The position numbers and the translations under genes were made by a program. From assembly GCA_025201375.1 (NCBI GenBank), contig JAIWZP010000014.1, positions 124,001 to 188,000 on the forward strand: DNA of 64,000 nucleotides, given 5' to 3'. The stretch's first letter is position 1, and every line of letters begins with the position of its first letter. Below, one piece after another: positions 1 through 10,248 of the stretch. Below the pieces are notes generated by a model. The model was not told where the DNA came from. It made no database searches and saw only the letters and a program-made list of their open reading frames with translations. The DNA comes from Gongronella butleri (Eukaryota; Mucoromycota; Mucoromycetes; Mucorales; Cunninghamellaceae).

Positions 1-139
1 ACGTGACTTTCCGAGCCCGGAAGGGTGGCCGGACCTTGAAAAGTCAAAAACACCCTGGAAAGGAGGCTTGCCCCCGTCCCTCTCGTTTCTTTTTTTCTTT
101 TTTTCTTCTTTTTCTTCACCCCTCCCCACTCTTTATAAT

Positions 140-1095
140 ATGTTGGCGTCCCGTACATTAACGGCTCTTGCCCGTTCGACCCCCCGCGCCACCAAGACGC
201 ACGCTGCCGCTTCGCTGTCGCACCCCCTCTTCCACTTTAAGAAGGACGAGCAGCGCCGCCACCAACACACCACGCAAGTGCCTGACTTTTCCAAGTACAA
301 GAAGCACTCGTCCGGCGAGGCCAGCCGCACCTTCTCGTACATGATGATTGGTACCACCGGTCTCGTCACCGCCGCCGGTGCTCAGGGTAAAAAGAAAAAA
401 AAAGAAACTGAATGGAGCAATTGGCGCCCCATCCAAATATTGAATATAGATATTCATCCCATTTTGGCCTCGTTTATTCTAGCCACCGTCTCCGACTTTT
501 TGGCCAACATGTCTGCTTCGGCCGATGTGCTCGCCTTGGCCAAGGCCGAGGTCGACTTGAACTCGATTCCCGAAGGCAAGAACGTCACCATCAAGTGGCG
601 CGGCAAGCCCGTGTTCATCCGCCACCGCACCGCCTCTGAAATCGACGAGGCCAACCAATGCAACGTCCAGGAGCTCCGTGATCCCCAAACCGATGCTGAG
701 CGCGTCAAGGAGCCCGAGTGGCTCGTCATGCTGGGTGTCTGCACTCACTTGTAAGCTTTTTTTTTTTCATTTGAAAATGAGCGTGTAGCGCTAATTTTTG
801 TTTCTTTTTTTTTTTTTTTCCTTTTTTTTCCTCGCTTTCTTAGGGGTTGTGTGCCCATTGGTGAGGCTGGCGATTATGGCGGTTGGTACTGCCCCTGCCA
901 CGGCTCCCACTACGATATCTCGGGCCGCATCCGCAAGGGCCCTGCTCCCCTCAACCTTGAAATCCCTGGTAAATAACCTCTCTTTTTCATCCAGATCACG
1001 CAAATCACGTCTCAATGACCATGCGGGCTCACTTTTTTTTGTTTCATTTTCTTGTAGAATACGCCATCAATGACACCACCCTGATCATTGGTTAG
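140..1095 (+). CDS. RIP1: Rieske iron-sulfur subunit of cytochrome bc1 complex
   Basis: Mitochondrial complex III subunit that passes electrons from ubiquinol to cytochrome c1 through a 2Fe-2S centre. Four exons (140-386, 483-750, 844-968, 1058-1095) give 225 aa. The first ATG after the pyrimidine leader is at 140, and the N-terminus is basic and Ser/Thr-rich, as expected of a mitochondrial presequence. A membrane anchor follows around residues 75-95 and is split by intron 1. Both cluster boxes are intact: CTHLGC (residues 169-174) and CPCHGSHY (188-195), giving ligands Cys169, His171, Cys188 and His191 and the disulfide pair Cys174/Cys190. Intron 2 splits the first box at CTHL/GC. All introns are GT-AG and keep frame, and the last exon encodes only 12 residues. 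Length is close to the family norm. Identification is secure; the presequence cleavage site is not determined. Confidence 0.97.
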
Positions 1096-1234
1096 ACCTT
1101 GCCATCCCCTCTCATATCAACTTCATTTTATCTTTGTGTTTTTATTAAATTCGAGCCTCCCAAATTGTACTAGATTATAAAAAGAAAAAAAATGGCATCT
1201 CGGTCTTTTTTTTTGGTAGACTAATAATATGGCA

Positions 1235-1926
1235 TCATTGAATGAAGAAAAAGAGCACGGTGACCGATAACAGGGCCAATGGCGGAAGCACGGTAGACGC
1301 AGCCGACGAATGGATCTCGGCATCGTGGAAATCGGCATGCGACTTGCCAAAATCATAGTGCATGAGCACCTTGGGCTCGCGCACGTCCTCGGGATTGGCC
1401 ACGTCCGCGACAAACGATGTCTCCATCTCAACACCAGGCGCGTTGCAAGTCTGCTTGATGTGATCAATCTGTTTTGTCTCCAATTCTGTATAAATAGAAA
1501 AAGAGAAAAAAAGAAAAAAAAAGGGGGGGAGGACTGGTGAGCGACGCGTCGCGCTTGCATGGGACAGCGGTGGTGAAAAAAGAGAAAAAAGAAAAAAAAA
1601 AGTACCATAAGTGGCGGGATCGTCGGAACACTCGGCAAAGCAGGCCAGCATTTGCTTTTGTGCAGAGCAGCGACACACATCCTTGGTATCGGCCATCTCT
1701 GCCATCTCACACTTGGACAGCGCCATCTTGGCCGTGCGTACACACACAGAAAACCTGGCAAATTTTGCAAAAACATGAATAAAACAAGAATTGTGAAAGC
1801 GTTCGCGTATTTCCGACGCGCCTGATCCCTTCTTTTCGCTGATGCTTACACGGCATTGTCGCTGCAGCCATGTGCCACCGCTATCAGACATGATACGATG
1901 GCCACAATCACATAAATAGCTTTCAT
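1235..1926 (-). CDS. Small secreted 8-cysteine GPI-anchored protein
   Basis: Three exons (1926-1850, 1754-1606, 1485-1235) give 158 aa. Residues 1-20 form a signal peptide with a hydrophobic core, and the C-terminus (about 138-158) is a hydrophobic tail after a Ser/Ala-rich stretch, so a GPI-anchored surface protein is inferred. The mature part has eight cysteines (about positions 21, 30, 41, 53, 55, 64, 68, 89), including a CRC pair and CFAEC, enough for four disulfides. Spacing recalls small cysteine-rich fungal wall proteins, but I do not recognise a named family, and it is not a clear CFEM domain. It converges on the Rieske gene with a 139-nt gap. Both introns are pyrimidine-rich near the 3' end. 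Function unknown; a wall or surface role is inference. Confidence 0.8.
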
Positions 1927-3634
1927 CTCGTATCGACTTTGGAAATGGGAAAAAAGAACAAAAAATCGCAATACCCGTGCACCAACGAGGTAAATTACAA
2001 AAATAGCCAGCTTTGTTTGTCCACCCTTACGCCCGCGTATAATTTGCATTGGCCCCGCCCTGCACGAAAAAAAGTCCCCGTCCCCCCTCCCACTTTTTCT
2101 CTGTTAATGGTCACACACTGGTCGTTTGTGTTCCCCATATCCGCTAGGATCCCGAAAAAAGAGGCATTCAAGGAACAGAAATAAAAAAAGGGATCGTGGG
2201 TCGCTTTGTTTTTTTGGGCAATTGAATAGCACAATGTTGAAATTCTGATTTTTCGATCAGATTTGCTCTAGAAATGAACTCCTAGGATTTCAAGTTCGGT
2301 GAAAGGCGTTTGTACATCATAATGGACTACTGGTCAAAATTTGCCAGCGATCGGATCACTGGAGCGCGAGCAATGCCTATTTGAATTTTTAAGCGTGGCA
2401 CCACGATTTTTCTGAGAACACAGTCGCCCTTCTCTGATCAACACGAAACGCTGAGGGATGATGGATGCCGGTAAATGGTACACCATGCAGCTGTTTTCAG
2501 AGAATTCGGTCTTGTGGATGTTGAGAAAATCAAGATGTCATGAGCTGGAGGCCATTGTTTCAAATGCTCATCCTTCCACAACAAACCCTGTAGAGCCAAT
2601 CAGTTGACATTTCCTCGGCGACAATCATCGAGAGTTTCATGTGTGTGCATTGTGCGGTGCAATGATTGTGAGCAATCTGGCATAGCAACGCGTCGAAAAA
2701 TGTCTTCGAAAAAGACATTTTCGGCGCGTCGTCATTCACGCGCAAAGCGCGTTTTTTGGCGACCCGCGGCATCCACATGTGCGCACGATCGATATGCGCG
2801 AGATATATTCGTTTCAGGCTGCTAAAGGCACATTGTTCTTCTATTGCATTGAAGTGACAATCCAGTGATTTTAGCGCTCCTTTGCTGATTTTCTCGCTAG
2901 CCGGCACAACGATGGTCTGCCCCGCCGTAATGTTAAATGAAGAGGAGAACGGGGTCCTGCTCCCCTCTAGGTTTCATGGCAATCCACCGTCATTTTCGAT
3001 TTTCCGAAATTTTGCCAGGGGGTCATCCAGGGATTTTGGCCATTTTTGATTCTGTCTAGTGCTCGCCATCTACGTGGCCTAGAGTTGCCAGTGTGGGCTC
3101 AAATGAAAGGGTGAAGCGATCTTTGGCAAGCCCGACGTGAAAAGCCGGCCGACTTGATTACCAGAACGTATTTGAAAAAGAGAAAATGGATGTTTTATTG
3201 ATTTTGAGCAATTTACTCACTCGTTTTAAATTGTGTTTTCCATCCAAGAAGCACCGTTCAAGAAACAGAGAGTTTTAGCATTATTGACATACTTGGAGCA
3301 GCGTAAGGTTCCTTGTGGCATCTGGGGTATTGCGCGTTTCGCGTGTAAAAATGCATTGACCTATTAAAACACGTGCTAAAATCTCAGCTCAAGAAAAGGA
3401 AAATAAATGGGGATACATGAAATCATTGAATTTTTCTTCCCAATGCAATGTACAAGAGTTATAACATGAACAAGAACGCCAAAGAGGGGAAAATAATCAT
3501 GTTTGCAGTGAAGAAAAGGCTGACAAAGCGGGGTTTAAACAAAAATAAAAGAGGCGCCCGCCGCAGCACGATCATGGCGCAGATCTCTTTTTTTTCTTTT
3601 CCCCCGTTTGTTGATCTTTGCTGGGTTGCACGTC
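1927..3634. other. Intergenic region without a recognisable gene
   Basis: About 1.7 kb between the divergent GPI-protein and G-patch genes. No long open frame shows coding character. The stretch 2,240-3,400 has even base composition with stop codons in all frames and includes one short hairpin. It resembles the repeat-derived intergenic DNA elsewhere in the window, but I could not match it clearly to another copy. The last 100 bases before 3,635 are probably the promoter and leader of the G-patch gene (A-rich, then a short T/C tract). Confidence 0.6.
2697..2721. repeat. Short inverted repeat (hairpin)
   Basis: AAAATGTC and GACATTTT form an exact 8-bp inverted repeat around a 9-nt spacer. No gene lies next to it and no T tract follows the stem, so it does not look like a terminator. 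Role unknown. Confidence 0.5.
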
Positions 3635-4450
3635 ATGAAGCCCATTTCGTTTGTCAAGGGCCACGCGACGGACAGCGCGGGCAACCAAGCTTGTGAGGCC
3701 CACCATGATAACGACATAATTGTGCACTCACCGACACAGCCGCCAGCACGCGGACTCGACAGCCTGACGGGCGACCAAGCGTGCGATCTATATGCGTCTA
3801 TTGTCATGGCGTCGTCATCGGCGTCACCGAGAGCAACAACGACACCAAAAGAAGGAAAAACACTCTCTTCAACGCCCTTTGAAGCCACAGAACAGCCCCA
3901 AGCACTTGCAGCAAGCGGCGCCAGCAGCGTGCGAGCATCAAGCGCGCCGCCGACATCTTATTGCGAGTCGTGTGCCATGGAGGTGATTGACCCGGCACAT
4001 TATCAGGGCATGGCACATCTTGTGGGGCGTCAGCAGCAGCTAAAAGACGAGGAAGCGCGACAAAAGAGACGAATTGGCAGCAATGACGTGGAAAATGACG
4101 AAAACACGGATCAGGGACCCGATGTGCTTGTCAGTCGGCTGCAATTGGAGCATGGGCAGACCAAGGCACTGACTTGGATGCGGCAGCAAGGGTGGCGTGA
4201 TGGCGCAGGGCTTGGCAGAGAGAATCAGGGCATGCGGCACCCTGTCGTCACCACATTCAAGCAAGACCGATTAGGCCTTGGCCACCCGCAGACAGACAGG
4301 CGCAAAGTCACACACCCGTCCATTGCAAAGCACACAGGTCCCCAACCAAATAACCCAATGACAAACACAAACTCTGGAAAGTCAATCGCAGCTCAAGCAA
4401 AAGTAGACGCCGCAAAACGACAAGCAATGCTGCAGTATTTGAAACAATGA
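3635..4450 (+). CDS. G-patch domain protein, possibly GPANK1-like
   Basis: Intronless, 271 aa. The start is the only in-frame ATG after a T/C tract; translation begins MKPISFVKG. A Cys pair (YCESCAMEV, about residues 107-115) is followed by a His-containing stretch. The G-patch spans about residues 177-216, with the aromatic-Gly-Trp core and regularly spaced glycines (QQGWRDGAGLGRENQG). G-patch domains bind and stimulate DEAH-box RNA helicases or RNA, so a nuclear role in RNA processing is inferred. The Cys-pair plus C-terminal G-patch layout resembles GPANK1-type proteins, but no ankyrin repeats are visible. The region between is low-complexity Ala/Ser/Thr, and the tail is basic. The exact orthologue is uncertain. 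Confidence 0.85.
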   Translation: MKPISFVKGHATDSAGNQACEAHHDNDIIVHSPTQPPARGLDSLTGDQACDLYASIVMASSSASPRATTTPKEGKTLSSTPFEATEQPQALAASGASSVRASSAPPTSYCESCAMEVIDPAHYQGMAHLVGRQQQLKDEEARQKRRIGSNDVENDENTDQGPDVLVSRLQLEHGQTKALTWMRQQGWRDGAGLGRENQGMRHPVVTTFKQDRLGLGHPQTDRRKVTHPSIAKHTGPQPNNPMTNTNSGKSIAAQAKVDAAKRQAMLQYLKQ

Positions 4451-4822
4451 AAATTCCCCCTTTTCAAGGAAACTGCTGCTCCCTGTCCGACTTTTTTTTT
4501 TTTTTTTCGTTTCCAGTTGCAATTGATACCCTTTTTCCCATTTGATTCCATCCAAAAGCCCACAATGGCATTTGACAAAAATAATAAAAAACTGATACTC
4601 TTTCCTCCCCCCTACCTTCTTTTTGTTGTGTTCCACATCGAGATCTCGGCAACCTTCGCGCGCCAAACGACCTCAATTGCGCCGTGTCCTGGCGTTGCGC
4701 ACGAGTCAAACACGAAACCTTATTGCCGCAAGGTGTTGTGTGACACGGATCTGCTGCCTTTTTATCATTCCATCCTTGAGCTGAGCCTCAAACCATCTTT
4801 TTAAAGTTTTTCTCATCATGTC
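4451..4822. other. Intergenic, T-rich
   Basis: Follows the G-patch stop. Contains a long T tract (about 4,493-4,508) and AATAAA-like sequence near 4,582, consistent with a 3' end. Nothing else is recognised. Confidence 0.5.
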
Positions 4823-5075
4823 ATGCGGCTCGTGACGAGTTTGGTAATCTTCTAGGTTCAATATTTTTTTTCACAAAAGAGATTGGCATTGGCTGCAAAT
4901 GGCATCTTCCGTGCTTTGAATCGCAACGTCAATGGGGCTCCTGCAACGAATCGCATCAGCAAATGGTCCATGTACAATGACCAAACGACGCGTCTGATCC
5001 TGGCAACAAAGAAAAAAAAAAGTGAATTGATCAAATAACGAATTTAATTCATTCAAATCTCCAGCATCTCTCTCT

Positions 5076-5116
<41 letters not shown>

Positions 5117-5265
5117 CTGCTTCAACATCCAAATAGGCTTGTGTTCCGCGGACAGGCCCTAGCGGCACGTCATCGTCGGGTCGCCTTGGCCTTGATCGGC
5201 AGCTTGACATCCGCCAACGAGCTACCTTATCAGAATTATTGGGCGATTGGTTGCATTCCCCCTAA
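4823..5265 (+). CDS. Doubtful small spliced gene of unknown function
   Basis: A possible model joins 4823-4843 (MRLVTSL) to an exon from 4880, which reads as ordinary protein for about 45 residues (for example NRISKWSMYNDQTTRLIL). A third exon from 5137 would run to the stop at 5265 (ending LSELLGDWLHSP). The first intron would be only 36 nt, shorter than any other here. The second junction needs either a GC donor near 4,999 or a GTGAAT donor near 5,023, which would change the ending. The gap between exons 2 and 3 is a long T tract. No family is recognised, and opposite-strand readings of the same exons also look partly open. Treat as a prompt for transcript data. Confidence 0.25.
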
Positions 5266-6390
5266 TTTCCTCCTTGCTGTCCTTTTTCCCCTCCCCCCCC
5301 ACGATTCCCCAATCGCATGGACCAATCGTTCATGAAACACCGCTGATCATCCTCACCATGCACTCATCGTGCGCCTTTCCGCCGATAAAGTGCGATTTTG
5401 CATCAAAAAAATAAAGGGAGCACATCCTTTTTGTGGAACACGGGCAGCCTAGATGCATGAGACACCAAAAAAAAAAAAGAATCCTTTGATGGTTGCCCCA
5501 AGAAAAAAAGGATGGGGGGGACGAGGGGGAGACAAGGCTATCGTTGATCCGCGCCAGACCTGCCAGGACCCAAACATGTCACTAAAAACAAACATTTGGC
5601 CTCCCTGTTTCCCATTTCCCTCATTACCGCGCAACTCCCGTTGCCCAGCCCCGTCCCTTCCCATGATAAAATAGATGAATGAGCTCATTTGTTTTTTTTT
5701 GTTGCATTGCTCACAAATAGCGATTCACCGATGAAGAAACAAAAAAAAAACACCATAAAAAAAAGGGGGGCTAGCGCAACATGAAAAAGAGAGATTTGGG
5801 GCGTTGGGCCAGCGATTTTGTTCATCGATGATTGCATGATCCGTGAACACGATCTGCCTAATATTGGTGACACCCAGAAAATCACGGACGCAAACAAAAA
5901 GCAGATGCGATCTCCTGAAATTTTGTAAAAAAAAAATGGGCCTGGTGACACCACATCGGGCTGAGATGCGCACAAAAAAAGATCAGATCTCTTTTTGCGT
6001 CCCCCCCCCCTTGTCCGAAGCATGCTTTTTTTTTTCTTTTGTGTCTTGTTGTGTCTTGTTCAACATGAAATCGAATTTTATTTTTTTCAATCGATAATGA
6101 AAAAGCGAGAGACGCGAAAAGAGAGTGACTATAATACAGAATGAGGGAGGAAGGTGGGGGGGCATAAAACATGTCCAATTGGGCGTGCGAGGAATAAAAA
6201 AAAAAAAAGTAAAGAGGTGGAAAAAGCGTGTCGTCGGCCAATCTCTTTCGGGCCAATGCATAAAATAAGGAAGGGGGAATTCTGATTGTATGAAAAAAGG
6301 GGTGTTTCGCGCGCGTGTGCGTGCACGCACGCGTGTTTTGGTTGCGCGGTCAAGCACAGAAACGAGGTGAATGCGGAAGATGCAAGGTGT
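5266..6390. other. Intergenic, homopolymer-rich
   Basis: Between the doubtful gene and the 3' end of the GATA-factor gene. Dominated by A, T, C and G homopolymers of 8-14 bases, with an alternating GC/CG patch near 6,308-6,335. No coding segment is supported on either strand. Confidence 0.55.
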
Positions 6391-7888
6391 TCAGGACGAC
6401 GCAGCCGCGTCAGACGCCGGCAACGCGTCGCTTTGGGTCGCGGATGCCGCAGCTTTCTTCCTCACAAGCTTGGCATAATCTAATTGCAAAAGTTGGGGGT
6501 AAGCACGCGTCGTTTTTGCAAAAAAGTAAGAAAAGGAAAAGAAAAGAGTGTGTACACTTACGCAGGCCACAGGCATTGCAGAGGGTTCGAGCACCATCGG
6601 GACCGCGTCGCCATTCAGGTGTTTCAGAAATGTTACAAGAATGACACCGACCTTGGAAAGTGGCACGTTTCTAAACAAATAGTAAATAAATAATGAGAAG
6701 AGATGAAAAAAAAAGGGAACATGCATCGATGATCAGCTTGGGGGGAGGGAGGAGATGCATCTGGTCTTCTCCCTTTTTTCCCTTTTGCCGATGAAACAAA
6801 GAATCGAGCGGTATTTTTTTTTTTAAAAAAAAAGCTTGGCTTACCCCTCGTTTCCGCTGACGCGCGGGCGAATTTGTGCTTGTTGCCGAGGTCCATCCGC
6901 GTTTGCGACTTGCCGACGTGTCGACGTACATGGCTGGCACAGGGGTGAATGATGGCCGGTGTGTTTGGAATGCCGAGGAGGATGGCGTGGGCGATGTTGG
7001 CGATGCGTCCATTGGGTGATGAGGCGGTGAGGCGGCCGTTGTGCGTGGCGATGCGGCTCGATGTGCGTGGTGGTAAGTGTAGGATGCGGATGCGGCCATG
7101 GCGGGTGCTGCAGAGGCCAAGGACGATGAATTGGCGAGCGCTGAGGGCGATGTGATTCTTGACGTTGTCAATTTCGAGGTATTGGGGATGCCATGGGCGG
7201 TTTGGGTTGGAGGCGAGCGCATAATGGTGGCAGATGGACCCGAGGACGACACCGAGAGCGGTGGGGACATGGACATTTGGTGCTTTCGCAAACGTAGCAA
7301 GGCATTGAGCACCTGGTTTGACTTTGCAATCATGTCATCCATCCATGGGCGCAGATCGTCACGATGGGAATGAACGAGATAAGGTTTGTAGTGAACCATA
7401 TTATCGTACAACCCACGGGAGTGCTGGATGATTCGATCGACATCAGATGACAAGGTGCGCGGCGACGTGGCGGACGGTTGCTGAGTGCCAGCACGCGTGT
7501 CATCCATCCCCGGGCCATAAATAGGCGCATCCACAACAAGTTTCTCGAAAGATGGACGCGGCGGCGATGGCGACGCCGGCTGAGCCATCACTGGGCTGTG
7601 TGACGATGAAAACGACGAATTCGACGACATGGATGGCGTCGCGCTCGACGCAGGTGGAGAAAGCAGCGGGTAGGGATGTGTGCTCGTGGACGACGGCGCC
7701 TGAGGCGTCGATTTAGGCATGTACTCGTCCAAGGTGCTAATGGGCGGCAGCACAATGCGTTCGGAATCCCTTTTTTTAAAAAAGAAGAAAAAAAAACGAA
7801 TATGAGCAAATGTCATGCCGTTGGCACACCATCCATCTCGTCCTCTCCCTGGAAAATACCTGGTGTACTGATTGGAAGAAGACAACAT
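6391..7888 (-). CDS. GATA-type zinc-finger transcription factor
   Basis: Four exons (7888-7860, 7769-6845, 6670-6562, 6479-6391) give 383 aa. Residues 11-318 are mostly low-complexity Ser/Pro/Thr/Ala. They enclose one ordered segment (about 108-170, around [20 protein letters not shown]) of unknown fold. A basic cluster RQRKRGKR precedes a single GATA finger at about 327-352 with ligand pattern C-x2-C-x18-C-x2-C, containing [20 protein letters not shown] and continuing HYAKLVRKK. The finger is split by an intron at CNACGL/HY and becomes visible only after joining exons 3 and 4. The [10 protein letters not shown] core with an 18-residue loop is typical of GATA factors such as those of light- and nitrogen-response pathways, but no PAS domain is present, so the target pathway is unknown. 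The start follows a short first exon of nine codons and is the least certain part. Confidence 0.88.
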
Positions 7889-9000
7889 AAGCAAGGAAGA
7901 AGAAAAAATGTAGGAAATGAGAAGAAAAAGAAAAAAATGAGAAAGAAAAAAGCGGGATGAGAAATCGGCTTTGATGTCACCGCGGTGCCCCTTTTTATAC
8001 CTTTCCCGATGGACCCTCTGCAAAAGGACCCATCAAGGTGATTGGTCTGATCATCCAAATAGAGAGTGGAAAGAGGGAACAAAGGGTTTGAAAAAAAAAA
8101 AGGCATGGCGTCACACAAAATCAATGGAGCCTAATGCAGATTCCCAGTTTCTCCACGGATCCTGGCACTGGCATTTTGGCTTTGCTAATTTTAGAGTTCT
8201 TCCAGTGCGCCTCCCCCCTTTCCTCAGCTCACGCACACACGCACACACTCATGTAATTCCAAGATGCAGAGAAGCGAGATTGATTAATATTCAATTTACT
8301 TGAATCTTCGATGATGGTCACATGCTGTGCCAGGGACATCCCTACCACTTTTCTCACTTTACCTTTATTCTTTCACGATGTCATGATGGAATGCCACGTG
8401 GTTACGATGGTGAGCATCATCAATGACCATTTCTTCATTGACGAAAAACGAACCTTGCCCAGCAATGCCATCTCAGGGGCTCCCCCCCGCACATTTTTGT
8501 TTTTGTGATAGAAAACGAGACTTTCAAGATGATGGATCGCGCAGCATGTGATTAAACCTCCCGTCCCCCCCCCCGCGCCTCTCCCAGCGCGGCTACAAAA
8601 TAAAAAAAAACCGAGTCGCGGGGCCAATGGCCATGGCCAGAGGGGCATCAAAGGGCCACCAAAAGTAAGTTTGCGCTAAGAACCTTGAATTCATTCCACT
8701 TGCCATTCCAAGCGTATTCTCAAGCGTGATGTGGGATTCAAACATGGCTATTTTGTCATTTTGGGTGGCACACGGCCATTTTCCTTGCGCCAATCTGCTT
8801 CTCTGTGAAGAGAGGGGGGGGAGGTACAAACCAGGTCTCCTCACGTCCAAGTGACACGAATCAATGCAGCGCTCTCTTTAAAATTGGCGATGAAACCGAT
8901 CTGTTCATGTCAAAAACAAAAAAAGATATCCCACTTCCAAATCCATCGAATTACACACTTACGCCCTGGGAGAGTCATACTTGTGTCACGCCATGGGCCA

Positions 9001-9051
<51 letters not shown>

Positions 9052-9520
9052 AGAGAGAGGCGCCAGCCCGCGGGGACTAGTGGATGACACGCGCGCGCGT
9101 GCGCGCCCAGACCCACACCCCGCTTGCCTCAAATGAGCCAAAGATTGCTAATCATCAGCATATCAATTTCATTCGATAGCGAGATGGAATCGATCACGCA
9201 ACAATGGCCCTAACCACTGAGCCGCGCTTTTTCGCCCCCCTCCTTTTCCATCCAATTGCTTTTTTCTTTTCATTTGTCATGCCCCAATGGCTTTCTTTTG
9301 GCGTCTTTGAAGCGTGTCGTGGGTCAGCTGACACGTTTTACCCCACACACTTTCTTTTGGTTCACACGCGAGGGTCGGGGGAGGGGGGGAAAAGGGCCAA
9401 AAGGTAAAAAAAAAAAAAATTCAGGGCTGGCGTCCCCGCTCGAATTGCCCAGCTGCCTGGTAAATTGGGCGGCTCTTTCCTTTTTTACTCGAATCCCATT
9501 GTCAAAGGCAGCTTCCTAAT
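7889..9520. other. Intergenic, with a 45-base A run
   Basis: Upstream of the GATA-factor gene. The first 200 bases, read on the minus strand, are T-rich promoter or leader. The rest has no credible coding frame. Features seen are an uninterrupted A run at about 9,004-9,048 followed by a GA repeat, and an alternating CG patch near 9,087-9,105. Confidence 0.6.
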
Positions 9521-10132
9521 ATGTCGTTTAAGCAGAACATGAGCAAAGTTTGCATTTCTTGTGTCGCCCTTATCAATAGACCCGCCACGTCTCTCGCCTT
9601 GCTCCCCCACGCCCTTGCGCGACACGGCCTTGGACTATTTTTAATCTCTTTTCATCTTTTACACACCCACAACTCTCGATATTTTTCATTTAAGATCCAA
9701 TTTGCTTGTGTTTGCCACTTGAAAGTTCGTGTGCCACAAGCATCTCCACGTCGTCGGGTCGAGCGGCCAGCTCAAAAAAATGAATGGTCAATGGTGCCAC
9801 GATGGACCCAAACGACAGATCAGATACTCGTCTCCAACGAGGCCGGAGGAACGGGCGCGCGCACCCGCGTCGTTGTCGTTCAAACCGAGATCAATTGGCG
9901 TGTCACGTCAACAAAAGCGAGTGGACGAGATGTAAAGCTGGTCGTTGCGCGCCGTGGATCATCCATTGACAGCTACGAAAAAGACCACACGCAGTCCAAA
10001 CATCGCAAGAACGCGCCACAAATCCATATTATTTTCTTGTTTCCATGCCCTTTTTTTTTTCCTGCGATCTTTTTTTTTTCACCAGGTCGTTTCAAATTGT
10101 ACTCTCAAGATGCTTTGTCCTGGGGTAATTAA
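9521..10132 (+). CDS. Uncertain 203-codon open frame
   Basis: An uninterrupted frame from ATG 9521 to TAA 10132. The middle (about residues 85-165) has mixed composition, for example GARTRVVVVQTEINWRV, and could be protein. The first 60 residues and the stretch around 170-190 are Phe/Leu-rich translations of pyrimidine tracts, which elsewhere in this window are introns or leaders. No family is recognised, no convincing splice pair improves it, and no opposing gene explains the open frame. It may be a fragment of a spliced gene or a chance frame. Confidence 0.22.
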   Translation: MSFKQNMSKVCISCVALINRPATSLALLPHALARHGLGLFLISFHLLHTHNSRYFSFKIQFACVCHLKVRVPQASPRRRVERPAQKNEWSMVPRWTQTTDQILVSNEAGGTGARTRVVVVQTEINWRVTSTKASGRDVKLVVARRGSSIDSYEKDHTQSKHRKNAPQIHIIFLFPCPFFFPAIFFFSPGRFKLYSQDALSWGN

Positions 10133-10248
10133 GTTTCAAAAGCTAGTTGTACATGGTTTAATTGATACACGCGCGTGGCAAAAAAAAAAAAAGGGGGGAG
10201 GAAACAAAAGAAAAATGCGAAAAAAGAGCGTCGTGGCACCCTCTTGCG

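Noticed and set aside
2697..2760. Hairpin as a transcription terminator or small RNA gene
   Set aside because: No adjacent gene end, no T tract after the stem, and no extended secondary structure.
3608..3634. Upstream extension of the G-patch protein
   Set aside because: The extension has no ATG; the first in-frame ATG is at 3,635.
6300..6340. Alternating CG/GC patch as a CpG island or Z-DNA promoter
   Set aside because: Only about 30 bases long, at the 3' side of the GATA gene; no supporting context.
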